Assembly (NCBI GenBank): GCA_021810805.1 | Contig: JAJZHW010000014.1 | Coordinates: 1-35,326 of the forward strand | Direction of reading: 5' to 3' | Length of the DNA stretch: 35,326 nucleotides | Source: Nitrospirota bacterium | GTDB taxonomy: Bacteria > Nitrospirota > Leptospirillia > Leptospirillales > Leptospirillaceae | In this document: positions 26,763 to 34,710 of the stretch, piece by piece | Layout: each line of letters begins with the position of its first letter | Numbering within the stretch: the stretch's first letter is position 1 | Program-made: the position numbers and the translations under genes | Notes under the pieces: model-generated | What the model saw: only the letters and a program-made list of their open reading frames with translations | What the model was told of the DNA's origin: nothing | Databases searched by the model: none

Positions 26763-27150
26763 GGGACTCCTTTCAGGGGAAAAGGGGGATGTTCCTCGCT
26801 CCGTGATCGGAGCCTCTTCCCCCATCATACAGAGGGCGCCGGAATCGGAGCAAGGCGCCCCCTCTGTGTTCGCTCCCACTCCCCGAAATGCGGCCAAGAT
26901 CGTGGCATCTTCGGGGGCAATATCAACGTGGCAGTTCGGGGGAATGAGGATGGTGCGAGGAGACAGGCCAATGCGCAGCGAAACGGCAGGTGAGGGATCG
27001 GGGTGGGGGGGAACATTTCCTCGTTCGGCCTTCGTCGGGCCCTCATCCGGGAAGATCCCGACGGGTTGCCGGGAAGAATGATTGCAAATTCCGTGAATGA
27101 GAGGCTCTTCCGATTCCTGCGTGGCCCCCGATCAGGGGAGGGGTTGCTGG
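26763..27150. other. Intergenic region with operon promoter and large dyad
   Basis: About 390 bp between the MTH1187 gene start and the Rpn pseudogene stop. It contains the minus-strand promoter at 26824-26853 and the inverted repeat at 26830-26866. Beyond 26900 I find no convincing gene; plus-strand open frames there are Arg/Gly-rich and lack ribosome-binding sites. Confidence 0.4.
26824..26866 (-). promoter_or_regulatory. Promoter of MTH1187 operon with inverted repeat around the -35
   Basis: Minus strand: -35 TTGCTC (26848-26853), 18-bp spacer, -10 TATGAT (26824-26829). The arms CAGAGGGCGCC (26830-26840) and GGCGCC plus CCCTCTG (26854-26866) lie on both sides of the -35, one in the spacer and the other upstream. 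The pairing is 11 bp with a two-base bulge, so either a repressor operator or a DNA cruciform is possible. Confidence 0.5.
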
Positions 27151-28132
27151 TTAGGATGGCCCGTTTTGAGAAGGGAGCCCCTCGGTGAGGACCTCCCGGA
27201 TGCGATCCGTCGGGAGGTCGAGGAAGAAGGCGATCTGCTCAACTGAAAGCTGACCTTTGTTGAGAAGCTTGCGAATGGTGTCGTCCTGAGTGATTCGGAT
27301 CCCCTGTTGGACACCCTGCTGAACTCCCTGCTGAACACCCTGCTGGATTCCCTTTTGGACACCTTGCTGGATGAGTTCTTCCATCCAGAGCTCGACGACG
27401 TTTTGGGACATGCCTTCCTCCTTTAGGATGGTGTTGACGAGGCGGGAGAGCTCCGCAGTCGACTCCAGATGATGAACGCCGATCACGTAGGTCATCCCCG
27501 AGATGATTATATCACGGGAGAGATTCTTGCCATTCGTCTCCTGCAAAAATGCGCGAAGAGAGCCACGGGCTCCTTTGAAGATATGCTTGAGAAGGAGAAG
27601 ACAGGCTTGAGGTCTCGAAGTCTCGGATCTTCTCCCGAATATCGAGGTCGTCGATTTTCCCGAGGTCAATCACCGGAAGCAGGTAATCGGGGACGAAGGG
27701 AAGGAGCTCGGAGGGGGGATCGAGCATTTCGGAAAGACGAGTCGGGAGGTTCCATGGACGGAGTCCGTGGTAGAAGAGGACAGGGACAAAGGGAATGGGG
27801 GAGCGGGACTCCTTCTTGTCCCGGAGCCAGAGTTCGGCGAGGTAGTGGAGGATCTGAAAATGTGCCCAGGGGTCGGGGGAGCTCTTGTGCTCGACCAGAA
27901 CATGAATACGGGTCTTCCTTTCTCCAAAGGTCGCTTCAAAGGCCATGTCGAGAAGGGAAGCGTCCAGGGAGTCTCCTACGACTTCGGAGAAGAGGGGAAC
28001 GAGGGATCCGGGGGCGAGGAGGGCGGAGAGTGCCGGGGGGAGAAAGGCTTTGAGTATGTGTTCCATGCGCTTGGGGCGTCCGAGCGTGGATTTGAAGAAT
28101 CGATCGTGCAGGGAACCGTCTATTGTCATCAT
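27151..28132 (-). pseudogene. Rpn/YhgA-family PD-(D/E)XK nuclease gene with frameshift
   Basis: Two consecutive frames together give one full Rpn-family protein of about 320 residues. The first frame (28132 to about 27610) starts 'DGSLHDRFFKSTLGRP', has the nuclease core 'FEATFGERKTRIHVLVEHKSS' (E-x-K) and 'PFVPVLFYHG', then at 'EKIRDFETS' loses the family sequence, running on to a stop at 27512. The second frame picks up 'QACLLLLKHIFKGARG' and continues through 'MTYVIGVHH' to a QQGVQ repeat and a helix tail, stopping at 27151. One extra base near 27610-27617 would explain the break. Intact members act as DNA nucleases that promote recombination. Programmed frameshifting or a sequencing error are alternatives. 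Confidence 0.8.
27302..27368 (-). repeat. 12-bp tandem repeats encoding QQGV units
   Basis: Six imperfect copies of a 12-bp unit (minus strand consensus CAGCAGGGTGTT-like) encode QQGV, QKGI and QQGI units before the C-terminal helix. Such repeats are common in Rpn proteins and can change copy number by slippage. Confidence 0.7.
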
Positions 28133-28174
28133 TTTCCTTTTTACTTTTTCTAAACGGTGAGGCGTGAACGGCCC

Positions 28175-28203
28175 ATTATCATGATTTTGTCGGGAAACCT
28201 CAA
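28175..28203 (-). promoter_or_regulatory. Promoter of the Rpn-family gene
   Basis: Minus strand TTGAGG (28198-28203) and GATAAT (28175-28180), spacer 17 bp, about 43 bp upstream of the ATG at 28132. The start is preceded by AAAAAGGAAA. Confidence 0.5.
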
Positions 28204-28578
28204 TGGGGCAATTGAGTCTTTGTCGGCGGAGTCAGTGCGTGAGAGTTCCAAAGGCTGCGAAATGAGAGGAAATCCCTGCGACAAAAAATCGCCGCTCTCG
28301 GGGAATCCAAGGCGAGCGTGGGGGTCGAGAGATTCAGTCGTGAACCCTCCCCCCGGCAAAGGTGGTCTCTTCTAAACGTCCTGCTTCGCCCCTTCCTGGG
28401 CTTGTGGTATTTTCCTTCACCTTCCTGCCAGCCTCCGATTCCCCTGCGTTTCAGATAAACGGGACGGGGGGCCCCGTTTCCCGAGCCCCCGTGAATCCTC
28501 TGCCTTTTTGGGATCTCCGGGGAAAAGCCTCCGGCCCATCAGGGAGATTTGAGGTTTCTTGTCTCCCTCTTTCGAAAA

Positions 28579-28600
28579 AGTTCATCGATTTGTCATTTTG
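28579..28600 (+). promoter_or_regulatory. Pho-box-like direct repeats before the porin
   Basis: Two 11-nt units, AGTTCAT plus CGAT (28579) and TTGTCAT plus TTTG (28590). The second matches the CTGTCAT half-site at six of seven bases, the first at the TCAT core. TAGGAT at 28629-28634 could be the -10. Two units with one weak member make this a moderate call. Confidence 0.45.
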
Positions 28601-28763
28601 TCTTGAGATTGCGTTTTTGTGGGGCCGGTAGGATGTCAGCGTCCGGGGTGGCCTCCGCGCATGTCGGAGCATTCCGGGCGATCTCCTTCGGATCCCCTTG
28701 GATCCGGGGATAAAAAATTTGGCTCTTAACGATTCCTTTTCCTTTTAATGTGGAGGACTCTTG

Positions 28764-30428
28764 ATGATCAACGGAAAGCGCAGGACCGCCCGTCTTGCCC
28801 TTCTGGCGGCGCTCTTCTTGGCTGCCGGAGGATGGACGCCGGCCTTTGCCGACAATCTCTCCCCCGATTCGCCCTATTCCCAGCCGGGACAGTCGGCCTC
28901 CAACCAGTCGGGAAGCTCCTCCGGCTCCCAGAAGGCCACCCAGGCGGACATGGACAAGTTCAACTCGGAGTTCCACAACTCCTTCCAGAACCTGATCCCC
29001 GACGCGCCGCCTCCGGGCTACTCCACCATGATGGGCAAGTGGGTCACCACGATGTATGGATTCGTCCAGGTGGATACGGTCTTGGATTCGAACAACGGCT
29101 ACAACAACTGGCCCTTCAACTCGGCTCCGTTGAATGCTGCGACGGCGGGAAAGACCACGACAACATCGACAGCTAATTCATCAACTGGGAATGTTACCAC
29201 TACAAGTTCTACTTCTCCACTTTCCGGGACGGCTGCTTCTCAGTTGAACTCCAGCCGCTTCGGGATGGACGTGAACAACTCCCGGATCGGCTTCGCCCTT
29301 TCCTCCCCCGTCTACAACGGGTACAAGATCCGGGCCCTTTTGGAAATGGACTTTCTGGCCAACCCGGGTGAGAGCATGTCGACTGGGGACGGCTATATCA
29401 CCAACCCGATCTTCCGTATCCGCCATTTCTTCTTCGACGTGACGACCCCCTCCTGGGGCAACGTTCTGGTGGGACAGTACTGGTCCCTCTTCGGAGAACA
29501 GCCCTACAACATCCAGAACAACCTCCAGATCGCTCCCGGCCCCGGCACGGCCTACGGTCGGTTCCCCCAGATCCGGTGGTACAAGAACCTTCACCTCTCC
29601 GATACCGGGGTGATGCTCGAGCCGGCAGCGGCCGTGATGATGCCGGTGAACATGCAGAGCTCTCTTCCGGCCTTCACCGAAGCTCTTAAGCTCTCCGACA
29701 GCAACCTGATGACGGAACTCATGATCGGCGACACCGGCAAGGGCCAGTTTCCGGCCTCGCTGTCGATCTCGGGGATCGAGACCTACTATTCGGGGTATAC
29801 AAATACTGGAGGTGCTGCTGCCCTCAATAATACCTCAAGCACCGGATTCAACTCCTGGACGGCGGCGGGGGCGGTGGACCTGATCCTCCCCATCATCCCC
29901 ATCAAGGACGGCAAGCCCGGGAACAACCTGACCCTCCAGGCCGAGTACACCTGGGGCCAGGGCGATGCCTGGCAGTTCCCGAACCTCTCCTTCGGGTTGG
30001 GTGGTGGTAGTGTCAATGTCGTCGGCAACAACGCGAGCTGGGCCGGAAACGGCGTGGTCATGAACAACGGATTCCTTCCGCTCGACATCCAGACCTACAA
30101 CGCCGACCTGCAGTACTACTTCCCCGACGACGCCCGGACCTCCATCGTGGCGGGTATTGCGGTGGACAACGCCTCCAACCTTCAGCAGATCGCCAATGTC
30201 GTGGGTCCGACGTATATTGCGAATCTTGGCGGGGCGAGCCCCAATGCATCGCCTTACACCTACCTTGAGCCCGACACCCATCTGACCTTCGCCTACGTCG
30301 ATCTCTGGCACGACTTCACCCCCCAGGTGCGGGCGGGTCTCGAGTTCGGGCAGTACGACGCGGTCTACGTGGGTGGCGCCAATGCCCTGGACAACCGGGT
30401 CATGATGAGCTGGTTCTACCTGTTCTAG
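28764..30428 (+). CDS. DcaP-like outer-membrane porin, probably phosphate-regulated
   Basis: 554 residues from ATG 28764 (GGAGG seven bases upstream). A Sec signal peptide ends at PAFA/DNLS near residue 29. A Ser/Gln-rich helical stretch follows, then a beta-barrel: 'GFVQVDTVLDSNN' at its start, 'NNSRIGFALSSPV', 'GNVLVGQYWSLFGEQP' in the middle and a final Phe ('MMSWFYLF'), the C-terminal signal for barrel assembly. This pattern resembles DcaP-type trimeric porins. Genes for phosphate uptake follow at once, and a Pho-box-like site precedes it, so it may admit phosphate or other anions. Four segments (residues about 123-160, 343-362, 410-421, 480-499) use AT-richer codons than the rest. Confidence 0.82.
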   Translation: MINGKRRTARLALLAALFLAAGGWTPAFADNLSPDSPYSQPGQSASNQSGSSSGSQKATQADMDKFNSEFHNSFQNLIPDAPPPGYSTMMGKWVTTMYGFVQVDTVLDSNNGYNNWPFNSAPLNAATAGKTTTTSTANSSTGNVTTTSSTSPLSGTAASQLNSSRFGMDVNNSRIGFALSSPVYNGYKIRALLEMDFLANPGESMSTGDGYITNPIFRIRHFFFDVTTPSWGNVLVGQYWSLFGEQPYNIQNNLQIAPGPGTAYGRFPQIRWYKNLHLSDTGVMLEPAAAVMMPVNMQSSLPAFTEALKLSDSNLMTELMIGDTGKGQFPASLSISGIETYYSGYTNTGGAAALNNTSSTGFNSWTAAGAVDLILPIIPIKDGKPGNNLTLQAEYTWGQGDAWQFPNLSFGLGGGSVNVVGNNASWAGNGVVMNNGFLPLDIQTYNADLQYYFPDDARTSIVAGIAVDNASNLQQIANVVGPTYIANLGGASPNASPYTYLEPDTHLTFAYVDLWHDFTPQVRAGLEFGQYDAVYVGGANALDNRVMMSWFYLF

Positions 30429-30449
30429 AGTCTTTGGGTCTCGCTTTGC

Positions 30450-30476
30450 CCCCGGGGGAGAGTCCCTCTCCCGGGG
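30450..30476 (+). terminator. Hairpin after the porin gene
   Basis: CCCCGGG-type left arm (30450-30462) pairs with CTCTCCCGGGG (30466-30476) with a small bulge, followed by ATCTTCT. It is GC-rich and stable but the U-run is short. It separates the porin from the PhoB-type gene. Confidence 0.55.
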
Positions 30477-30512
30477 ATCTTCTGAAAGGACTGTCGCCGA
30501 AATGAAACCGTT

Positions 30513-30546
30513 TCGTCATACGAAGGTCATCCGGACGGGGTATCCT
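30513..30546 (+). promoter_or_regulatory. Pho-box-like repeats and -10 before the PhoB-type gene
   Basis: TCGTCAT (30513-30519) and AGGTCAT (30524-30530) are 11 nt apart, each with the GTCAT core, followed ten bases later by TATCCT (30541-30546) as -10. Transcription would start near 30553, which favours ATG 30568 over ATG 30502 as the start and suggests autoregulation. Confidence 0.5.
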
Positions 30547-30567
30547 ACCCCCATGGAGGAGTCGGTC

Positions 30568-31314
30568 ATGGTGGCAGGCAGCAAAAAAGAACAGCCGGCC
30601 GTCGCCCTGGTCTTTGTCGACGGGGAAGGTCGGGATAGAGAGGCCCGCAAGATGCTGTCGGAGCTCTTTCCCAAGGTGGTGGCGGTGCGCACCTCCGAGG
30701 AGGGGATCTGGACGGTCCGGCGGATCGCCGCAGGCGGTGAGAGGGTCGGTTTCTTTCTCTTCGACTCCTCGATCCCCGAGGGCGAGGTCGTGGATTTCAT
30801 TGCCTTCGCGCGCGGACGGGGCAACATGCGCAAGGTCCCCGCGATGGTATTGACGGAAGGGACGGATCCGGAGACCCGGGTCAGGGTGCTCGAGGCCGGA
30901 GCCGACGAGGTTCTGTCCGTGCCCTGCCCCCCCCGCGAAACCCAGGCGCGTATCAAAGCGCTGCTGCGGCGGGACGACTCGAAGGAGAACAACCCTTACG
31001 CCCCTGCCCGATATGTGGTAGGTCAGCTTATCGTCGATACCGACCGCCACGAGGTGGTCTGGCAAGAAAAAAGGATTCAGGTGACGCCGCTCGAGTTCCG
31101 CATCCTGGTCCATCTGGTCCGGGATCCCGGGAAGGTCTTTCCCCGGGAGGAGCTCATGTCGCTCCTGTGGGGCGAACACTGGGAGGTGGAGGACCACAAT
31201 CTCTCCGTCCACATCCACGGACTCCGGAAGAAGCTGTCGCGTCCGGGGGACGACCGGACCCCGATCGAAACGGTCCGGGGGGTGGGCTATCGTGTCCGGG
31301 AGATCCTTTCCTGA
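30568..31314 (+). CDS. phoB: PhoB-type response regulator with atypical receiver
   Basis: 248 residues from ATG 30568, preceded by GGAGGAG at seven bases; ATG 30502 would lie upstream of the likely transcription start. The receiver (about 10-130) keeps the phosphoacceptor D66 in 'FFLFDSSIP' and T96 in 'AMVLTEG', but the conserved Lys is V118 ('LSVPCPP' in place of 'TKPFxP'), and only one acidic pair residue set (D18, E20) is seen. The OmpR-type winged helix (about 145-245) has 'VTPLEFRILVHLVRDPGKVFPREELMSLLWG' type features and 'VHIHGLRKKLSRPGDDRTPIETVRGVGYRV' at the end, the classical DNA-binding wing. It lies next to pstSCAB, so it is probably the phosphate regulator, though its signalling may be unusual. 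Confidence 0.82.
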   Translation: MVAGSKKEQPAVALVFVDGEGRDREARKMLSELFPKVVAVRTSEEGIWTVRRIAAGGERVGFFLFDSSIPEGEVVDFIAFARGRGNMRKVPAMVLTEGTDPETRVRVLEAGADEVLSVPCPPRETQARIKALLRRDDSKENNPYAPARYVVGQLIVDTDRHEVVWQEKRIQVTPLEFRILVHLVRDPGKVFPREELMSLLWGEHWEVEDHNLSVHIHGLRKKLSRPGDDRTPIETVRGVGYRVREILS

Positions 31315-31340
31315 TATGTTCCCAGGGAGTGTTGACCCTA

Positions 31341-31384
31341 TTGTCATCGTTTTGTAACAGATCTGTAACATGAATGTCGCATTG
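31341..31384 (+). promoter_or_regulatory. Four tandem Pho-box units before pstS
   Basis: Heptamers TTGTCAT (31341), TTGTAAC (31352), CTGTAAC (31363) and ATGTCGC (31374) repeat at exactly 11-nt steps, each followed by a 4-nt linker. This matches the CTGTCAT-N4 direct-repeat arrangement bound by PhoB dimers. A -10-like TAGTCT lies at 31391-31396. Two adjacent dimer sites are implied. Confidence 0.8.
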
Positions 31385-31421
31385 AGCTGATAGTCTCACT
31401 CTACGTCCTAAGGAGGAATTC

Positions 31422-32501
31422 ATGAAATTCGTGACACGCACGGCCGGGGCTGCCGCCCTGGCGGGCCTTGTGGCCCTGGCCGGAATCGGCCAGGCCCAGG
31501 CCGCAGACATCTCGATCTCCGGTTCGAGCATGCTCTTTCCGCTCGAGCAGGTCTGGTCCCAGGCCTATATGAAGAGCCATCCCGGCACCCACATCTCCGT
31601 CGCCTCGACGGGCTCCGGCTTCGGGATCTCCAACGCCGCCAACGGCAACATCACCATCGGAGCCTCCGACGCCTATCTGACCCGGGACCTTAAAAAGCGC
31701 TATCCCTCCCTGGTCTCGATTCCCGTGGCCTTCGAGGATACCCAGGTCATCTACAACATCCCGGGCCTTTCCAAGGGGACCGCTCTTCGCATCGACGGTC
31801 CGACGCTGGCCCGGATCTACATGGGCAAGATCCGCTTCTGGAACGACAAGGCCCTTCGCGCCCTCAACCCCGATGTGACATTTCCCCACAGCCGCATCAA
31901 GGTGATCCACCGGGCGGATGCCTCCGGGACGACCTTCGTCTTCACCGACTACCTCTCCCAGACCTCCAAGAAGTGGAACGAGGAGATCGGCCGCGACCTC
32001 TCTCCCGCCTGGCCGGTGGGATCGGGGTATAACGGATCGGATGCCGTGGTGGCGGCCGTCATGAGCACCCCCGGAGCCATCGGCTACGTGGGCCTCGGAT
32101 GGATCAACGAATACCACCTCGACTCCATGGCGCTGAAGAATCTCGACGGGTACTTCGTGAAGGGTTCCGTCAAAACGATCCAGGCGGCCGGAAAGGCGGC
32201 TCTTCACGACCCCACCTTCCCCGACGACTTCAACCAGTCGATGGTCTGGAAGCTGCATGGCAAGGACGTCTATCCCGATGCCAACTTCGAGTTCTGGATG
32301 GTCTCGACCTCCCTTCCCGGGTCCACGATGAAGGATGTGAAAAAGCTCATCTTCTGGGCGCTCACCAAGGGCCAGGCGAGCAAGTACACGGTCAAGACGG
32401 GATTCGCGCCGCTTCCGTTCACCCCTCTCAAGCCCCGGCTCAACAAGATCTTGAACCACATCCTGCCGGGCAACAGCGTCAATATCGAGAGCGGGGGATA
32501 G
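31422..32501 (+). CDS. pstS: Phosphate ABC transporter substrate-binding protein PstS
   Basis: 359 residues with AAGGAGG five bases before the ATG. A Sec signal peptide ends near AQA/ADIS at residue 27. Phosphate ligands expected in PstS are present: 'GSSMLFPL' near the start, 'STGSGFGI' (Ser and Gly loop), 'GASDAYL' (Asp), and 'RADASGTTFVF' (Arg, Asp, Ser-Gly-Thr-Thr). It binds phosphate in the periplasm and delivers it to PstCAB. Four Pho-box units lie upstream, and a hairpin downstream may allow high pstS relative to pstC. Confidence 0.96.
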   Translation: MKFVTRTAGAAALAGLVALAGIGQAQAADISISGSSMLFPLEQVWSQAYMKSHPGTHISVASTGSGFGISNAANGNITIGASDAYLTRDLKKRYPSLVSIPVAFEDTQVIYNIPGLSKGTALRIDGPTLARIYMGKIRFWNDKALRALNPDVTFPHSRIKVIHRADASGTTFVFTDYLSQTSKKWNEEIGRDLSPAWPVGSGYNGSDAVVAAVMSTPGAIGYVGLGWINEYHLDSMALKNLDGYFVKGSVKTIQAAGKAALHDPTFPDDFNQSMVWKLHGKDVYPDANFEFWMVSTSLPGSTMKDVKKLIFWALTKGQASKYTVKTGFAPLPFTPLKPRLNKILNHILPGNSVNIESGG

Positions 32502-32584
32502 CTTCAGAGTCCCACGACGCGACACGAAGGCCATTCTGGACTGCTGAAAGCGGTCCCGGATGAAATGGCACCAAAAGCTAAGGC

Positions 32585-32606
32585 GGGGAGGGCTCAGGTC
32601 CTCCCC
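32585..32606 (+). terminator. Attenuator-type hairpin between pstS and pstC
   Basis: GGGGAGG (32585-32591) pairs with CCTCCCC (32600-32606) around an eight-base loop, followed by CTTCATTTC. It lies 84 nt after the pstS stop. The modest U content fits partial termination, giving more pstS than pstCAB. Confidence 0.5.
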
Positions 32607-32682
32607 CTTCATTTCAGACAACGCTCCTCACCCGGCCTCTAAAGGTCGGAACCTTACCCCGAGAAAGCACAAGGACGCGACA

Positions 32683-33804
32683 ATGGCCGTTCCCGAACAC
32701 GACCAGGGCGATACCCTCCTCTCCCACGGAGACCATCGACCTCCCGCTGTGGCGCCCCTGTCCTTTCTTGTTCCCGACATGTCCGATGCGGCGGAGTCTC
32801 CTGCCTCCTCGCCCTCCGGCCTCCCCTCCGAGAGCGCCCTGAAAAGCCTCCGCAGGACCACACATACGCAGATCCTCCGGTCGGAACGGATCTTCCAGCT
32901 CGCCCTTCGGCTGGGAGGGGTGTTCATTCTTCTGCTGTTCGCCACCGTTCTCGGGGTGAGCGTCGTCGAGGCCTGGCCCTCCATCGAAAAGTTCGGCTGG
33001 TCGTTTCTCTGGAACCCGACCTGGAATCCTCACCGCCATATTTTCGGGGCCTGGACCTATCTGGTGGGAACCTTCTGGGTGACGGGCATCGCCCTGCTCT
33101 TTGCCATTCCCATCGCCATCCTTTCCGCTCTTTTCCTCTCGGACTATGCGCCCAAGTGGCTGGTGGGGGGAGTCTCGACTCTCATGGAGATGCTCGCCGG
33201 CATCCCCTCCATCGTCTTCGGCGCCTTCGGGATCATCTTCGTCGTTCCCCTCATGCGCGACCATGTGGAGCCCGCTCTGGCCAACACCCTGGGCCGCCAC
33301 TTCGATTTCTTCTCCGGAGATGCCATGGGGTACGGGATCCTCTCGGCCGGCCTCGTGGTGGGAATCATGGTGATCCCTCTCGTGGCCACGGTGACGCGGG
33401 ACTCCCTGATCATGGTTCCCCGGGAGACCGTGGAGGCGGCCTATGCCCTGGGATCGACCAAGGCGGAGATGGTCTACTTCGTCAAGCTTCCGGCGGTGAT
33501 GCCGGGGATCATCGGGTCGGTGATCCTGGGGTTTGGCCGGGCCCTGGGCGAGACGATGGCGGTCCTGCTCCTCATCGGCAACCAGGCCTCGGTGCCCACT
33601 TCGATCCAGGACGTCGGCTACACCATCAGCTCTCTTCTCGCGAATACCTTCACCTACGCCGTGATCGACCCGCTCTTTTCGGCGGCGGAGATCGAGCTGG
33701 GCCTCATCCTTCTCGTGATCTCCCTGGTGGTGAACACGCTCGGGCGGGAGCTCCTGTTAAAACTCATGGGCGGACGCCTTGCCGGGTCGGTGGGCGGTGG
33801 CTGA
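32683..33804 (+). CDS. pstC: Phosphate ABC transporter permease PstC
   Basis: About 373 residues from ATG 32683, with AAGGA eight bases upstream; ATG 32560 and ATG 32779 are alternatives. A hydrophilic N-terminal stretch of about 70 residues comes before the first helix ('LGGVFILLLFATVLGVSVV'), long for PstC. Six helices follow, with the permease-ATPase coupling loop 'RETVEAAYALGSTKAEMVYFVKLPAVMPGIIG' region (EAA motif, here 'EAAYALGSTK') and 'FGRALGETMAVLLLIG'. The inner-membrane permease pairs with PstA. The stop overlaps the pstA start by eight bases. Confidence 0.94.
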   Translation: MAVPEHDQGDTLLSHGDHRPPAVAPLSFLVPDMSDAAESPASSPSGLPSESALKSLRRTTHTQILRSERIFQLALRLGGVFILLLFATVLGVSVVEAWPSIEKFGWSFLWNPTWNPHRHIFGAWTYLVGTFWVTGIALLFAIPIAILSALFLSDYAPKWLVGGVSTLMEMLAGIPSIVFGAFGIIFVVPLMRDHVEPALANTLGRHFDFFSGDAMGYGILSAGLVVGIMVIPLVATVTRDSLIMVPRETVEAAYALGSTKAEMVYFVKLPAVMPGIIGSVILGFGRALGETMAVLLLIGNQASVPTSIQDVGYTISSLLANTFTYAVIDPLFSAAEIELGLILLVISLVVNTLGRELLLKLMGGRLAGSVGGG

Positions 33805-34699
33805 GACGCGTCTCCCCGAAAAGGGGCTCTCCCTGTACCGGCAAATCCGGAACGTGGTCCTCGGAGGACTCACGGGGATCGCTTTTTTCGTGGCGGTCAC
33901 CCCGCTTCTGGCGATCATCTATATCGCCTACGACCGGGGGAAGGAGGCCCTCTCCCTCTCCTTCGTCACCTCCATGCCCTCGGGCTTCCCGGTGGGGATC
34001 GAGGGGGGGATCTTAAACGGGATCGCCGGCTCCCTGATCCTCATCGTTCTGGCCAGCCTCCTGTCGGTGCCGGTGGGCGTCTGGGCCGGACTCTACCTTT
34101 GGGACCAGAGCCATACGAGGCTCGCGGGGATCACACGTCTTCTCTCCGACCTTCTCCTGGGGGTCCCCTCGGTCATCTGGGGGGTCGTGGGGTTCTATGT
34201 CTTTTCCACCAATACCGGATGGGGGTTCCACTGGGGATTTTCGGGGCTGGCCGCCGGGCTCACTCTGGGTTTTATCATGATCCCCATCGTGACCCGGGTC
34301 ACCGAGCAGGCCCTTCGGGACGTTCCCCGAAGCTATATCGAAGGGGCTCTCGCCCTGGGGGCGACCCGTTTCCAGGTGATGCGGGATCTGGCGATTCCCG
34401 CGGCGATCACAGGGATCGGAACGGGCATCCTGCTGGGGGTCCTGAACGTCCTGGGCCAGACGGCGCCTCTTGTCTTCACCAACTACTACAACACCGGCAT
34501 TCCCCATTCCCTCGTCGGATCCAACGGGTCGGTGGGGGACCTGGCGATGCAGATCTTCATCTATATCCACGAGCCCTCGAAGGCGCTTCACGTGAAGGCC
34601 ATGGCGGCGGCCCTGGTCCTGACCGTGATCGTCCTTCTGCTCGACATGGGCATCCGGCTCCTTTCGTGGGGCAGCCGGAAGTACGCCCGGAAAGCGTGA
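33797..34699 (+). CDS. pstA: Phosphate ABC transporter permease PstA
   Basis: About 300 residues from GTG 33797 inside the end of pstC; TTG 33779 is an alternative. Six helices, with the EAA-type loop '[26 protein letters not shown]' region and the family feature '[12 protein letters not shown]' (usually GETAPLLFT). The segment '[19 protein letters not shown]' corresponds to the conserved Pro/Ser loop of the PstA family. It forms the channel with PstC. pstB follows 11 bp later. Confidence 0.94.
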   Translation: MAETRLPEKGLSLYRQIRNVVLGGLTGIAFFVAVTPLLAIIYIAYDRGKEALSLSFVTSMPSGFPVGIEGGILNGIAGSLILIVLASLLSVPVGVWAGLYLWDQSHTRLAGITRLLSDLLLGVPSVIWGVVGFYVFSTNTGWGFHWGFSGLAAGLTLGFIMIPIVTRVTEQALRDVPRSYIEGALALGATRFQVMRDLAIPAAITGIGTGILLGVLNVLGQTAPLVFTNYYNTGIPHSLVGSNGSVGDLAMQIFIYIHEPSKALHVKAMAAALVLTVIVLLLDMGIRLLSWGSRKYARKA

Positions 34700-34710
34700 C
34701 GGGAGGTCCT

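Larger units (their letters stand above)
28133..28763. other. Divergent region between the Rpn pseudogene and porin
   Basis: About 630 bp. The left part holds the Rpn promoter. A hairpin at 28457-28479 (AAACGGG/CCCGTTT) has no nearby gene end. The right part contains the Pho-box-like pair (28579-28596), a possible -10 TAGGAT (28629-28634) and a leader of about 125 nt before the porin ATG. Open frames in both directions here are short and unconvincing. Confidence 0.45.

Noticed and set aside
27302..27368. CRISPR-like repeat array
   Set aside because: Units are 12 bp, contiguous and in frame within a coding region; they encode QQGV repeats, with no spacers.
28457..28479. Small-RNA terminator in the porin upstream region
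   Set aside because: Stem is good but there is no U-run and no promoter placed for a small RNA.
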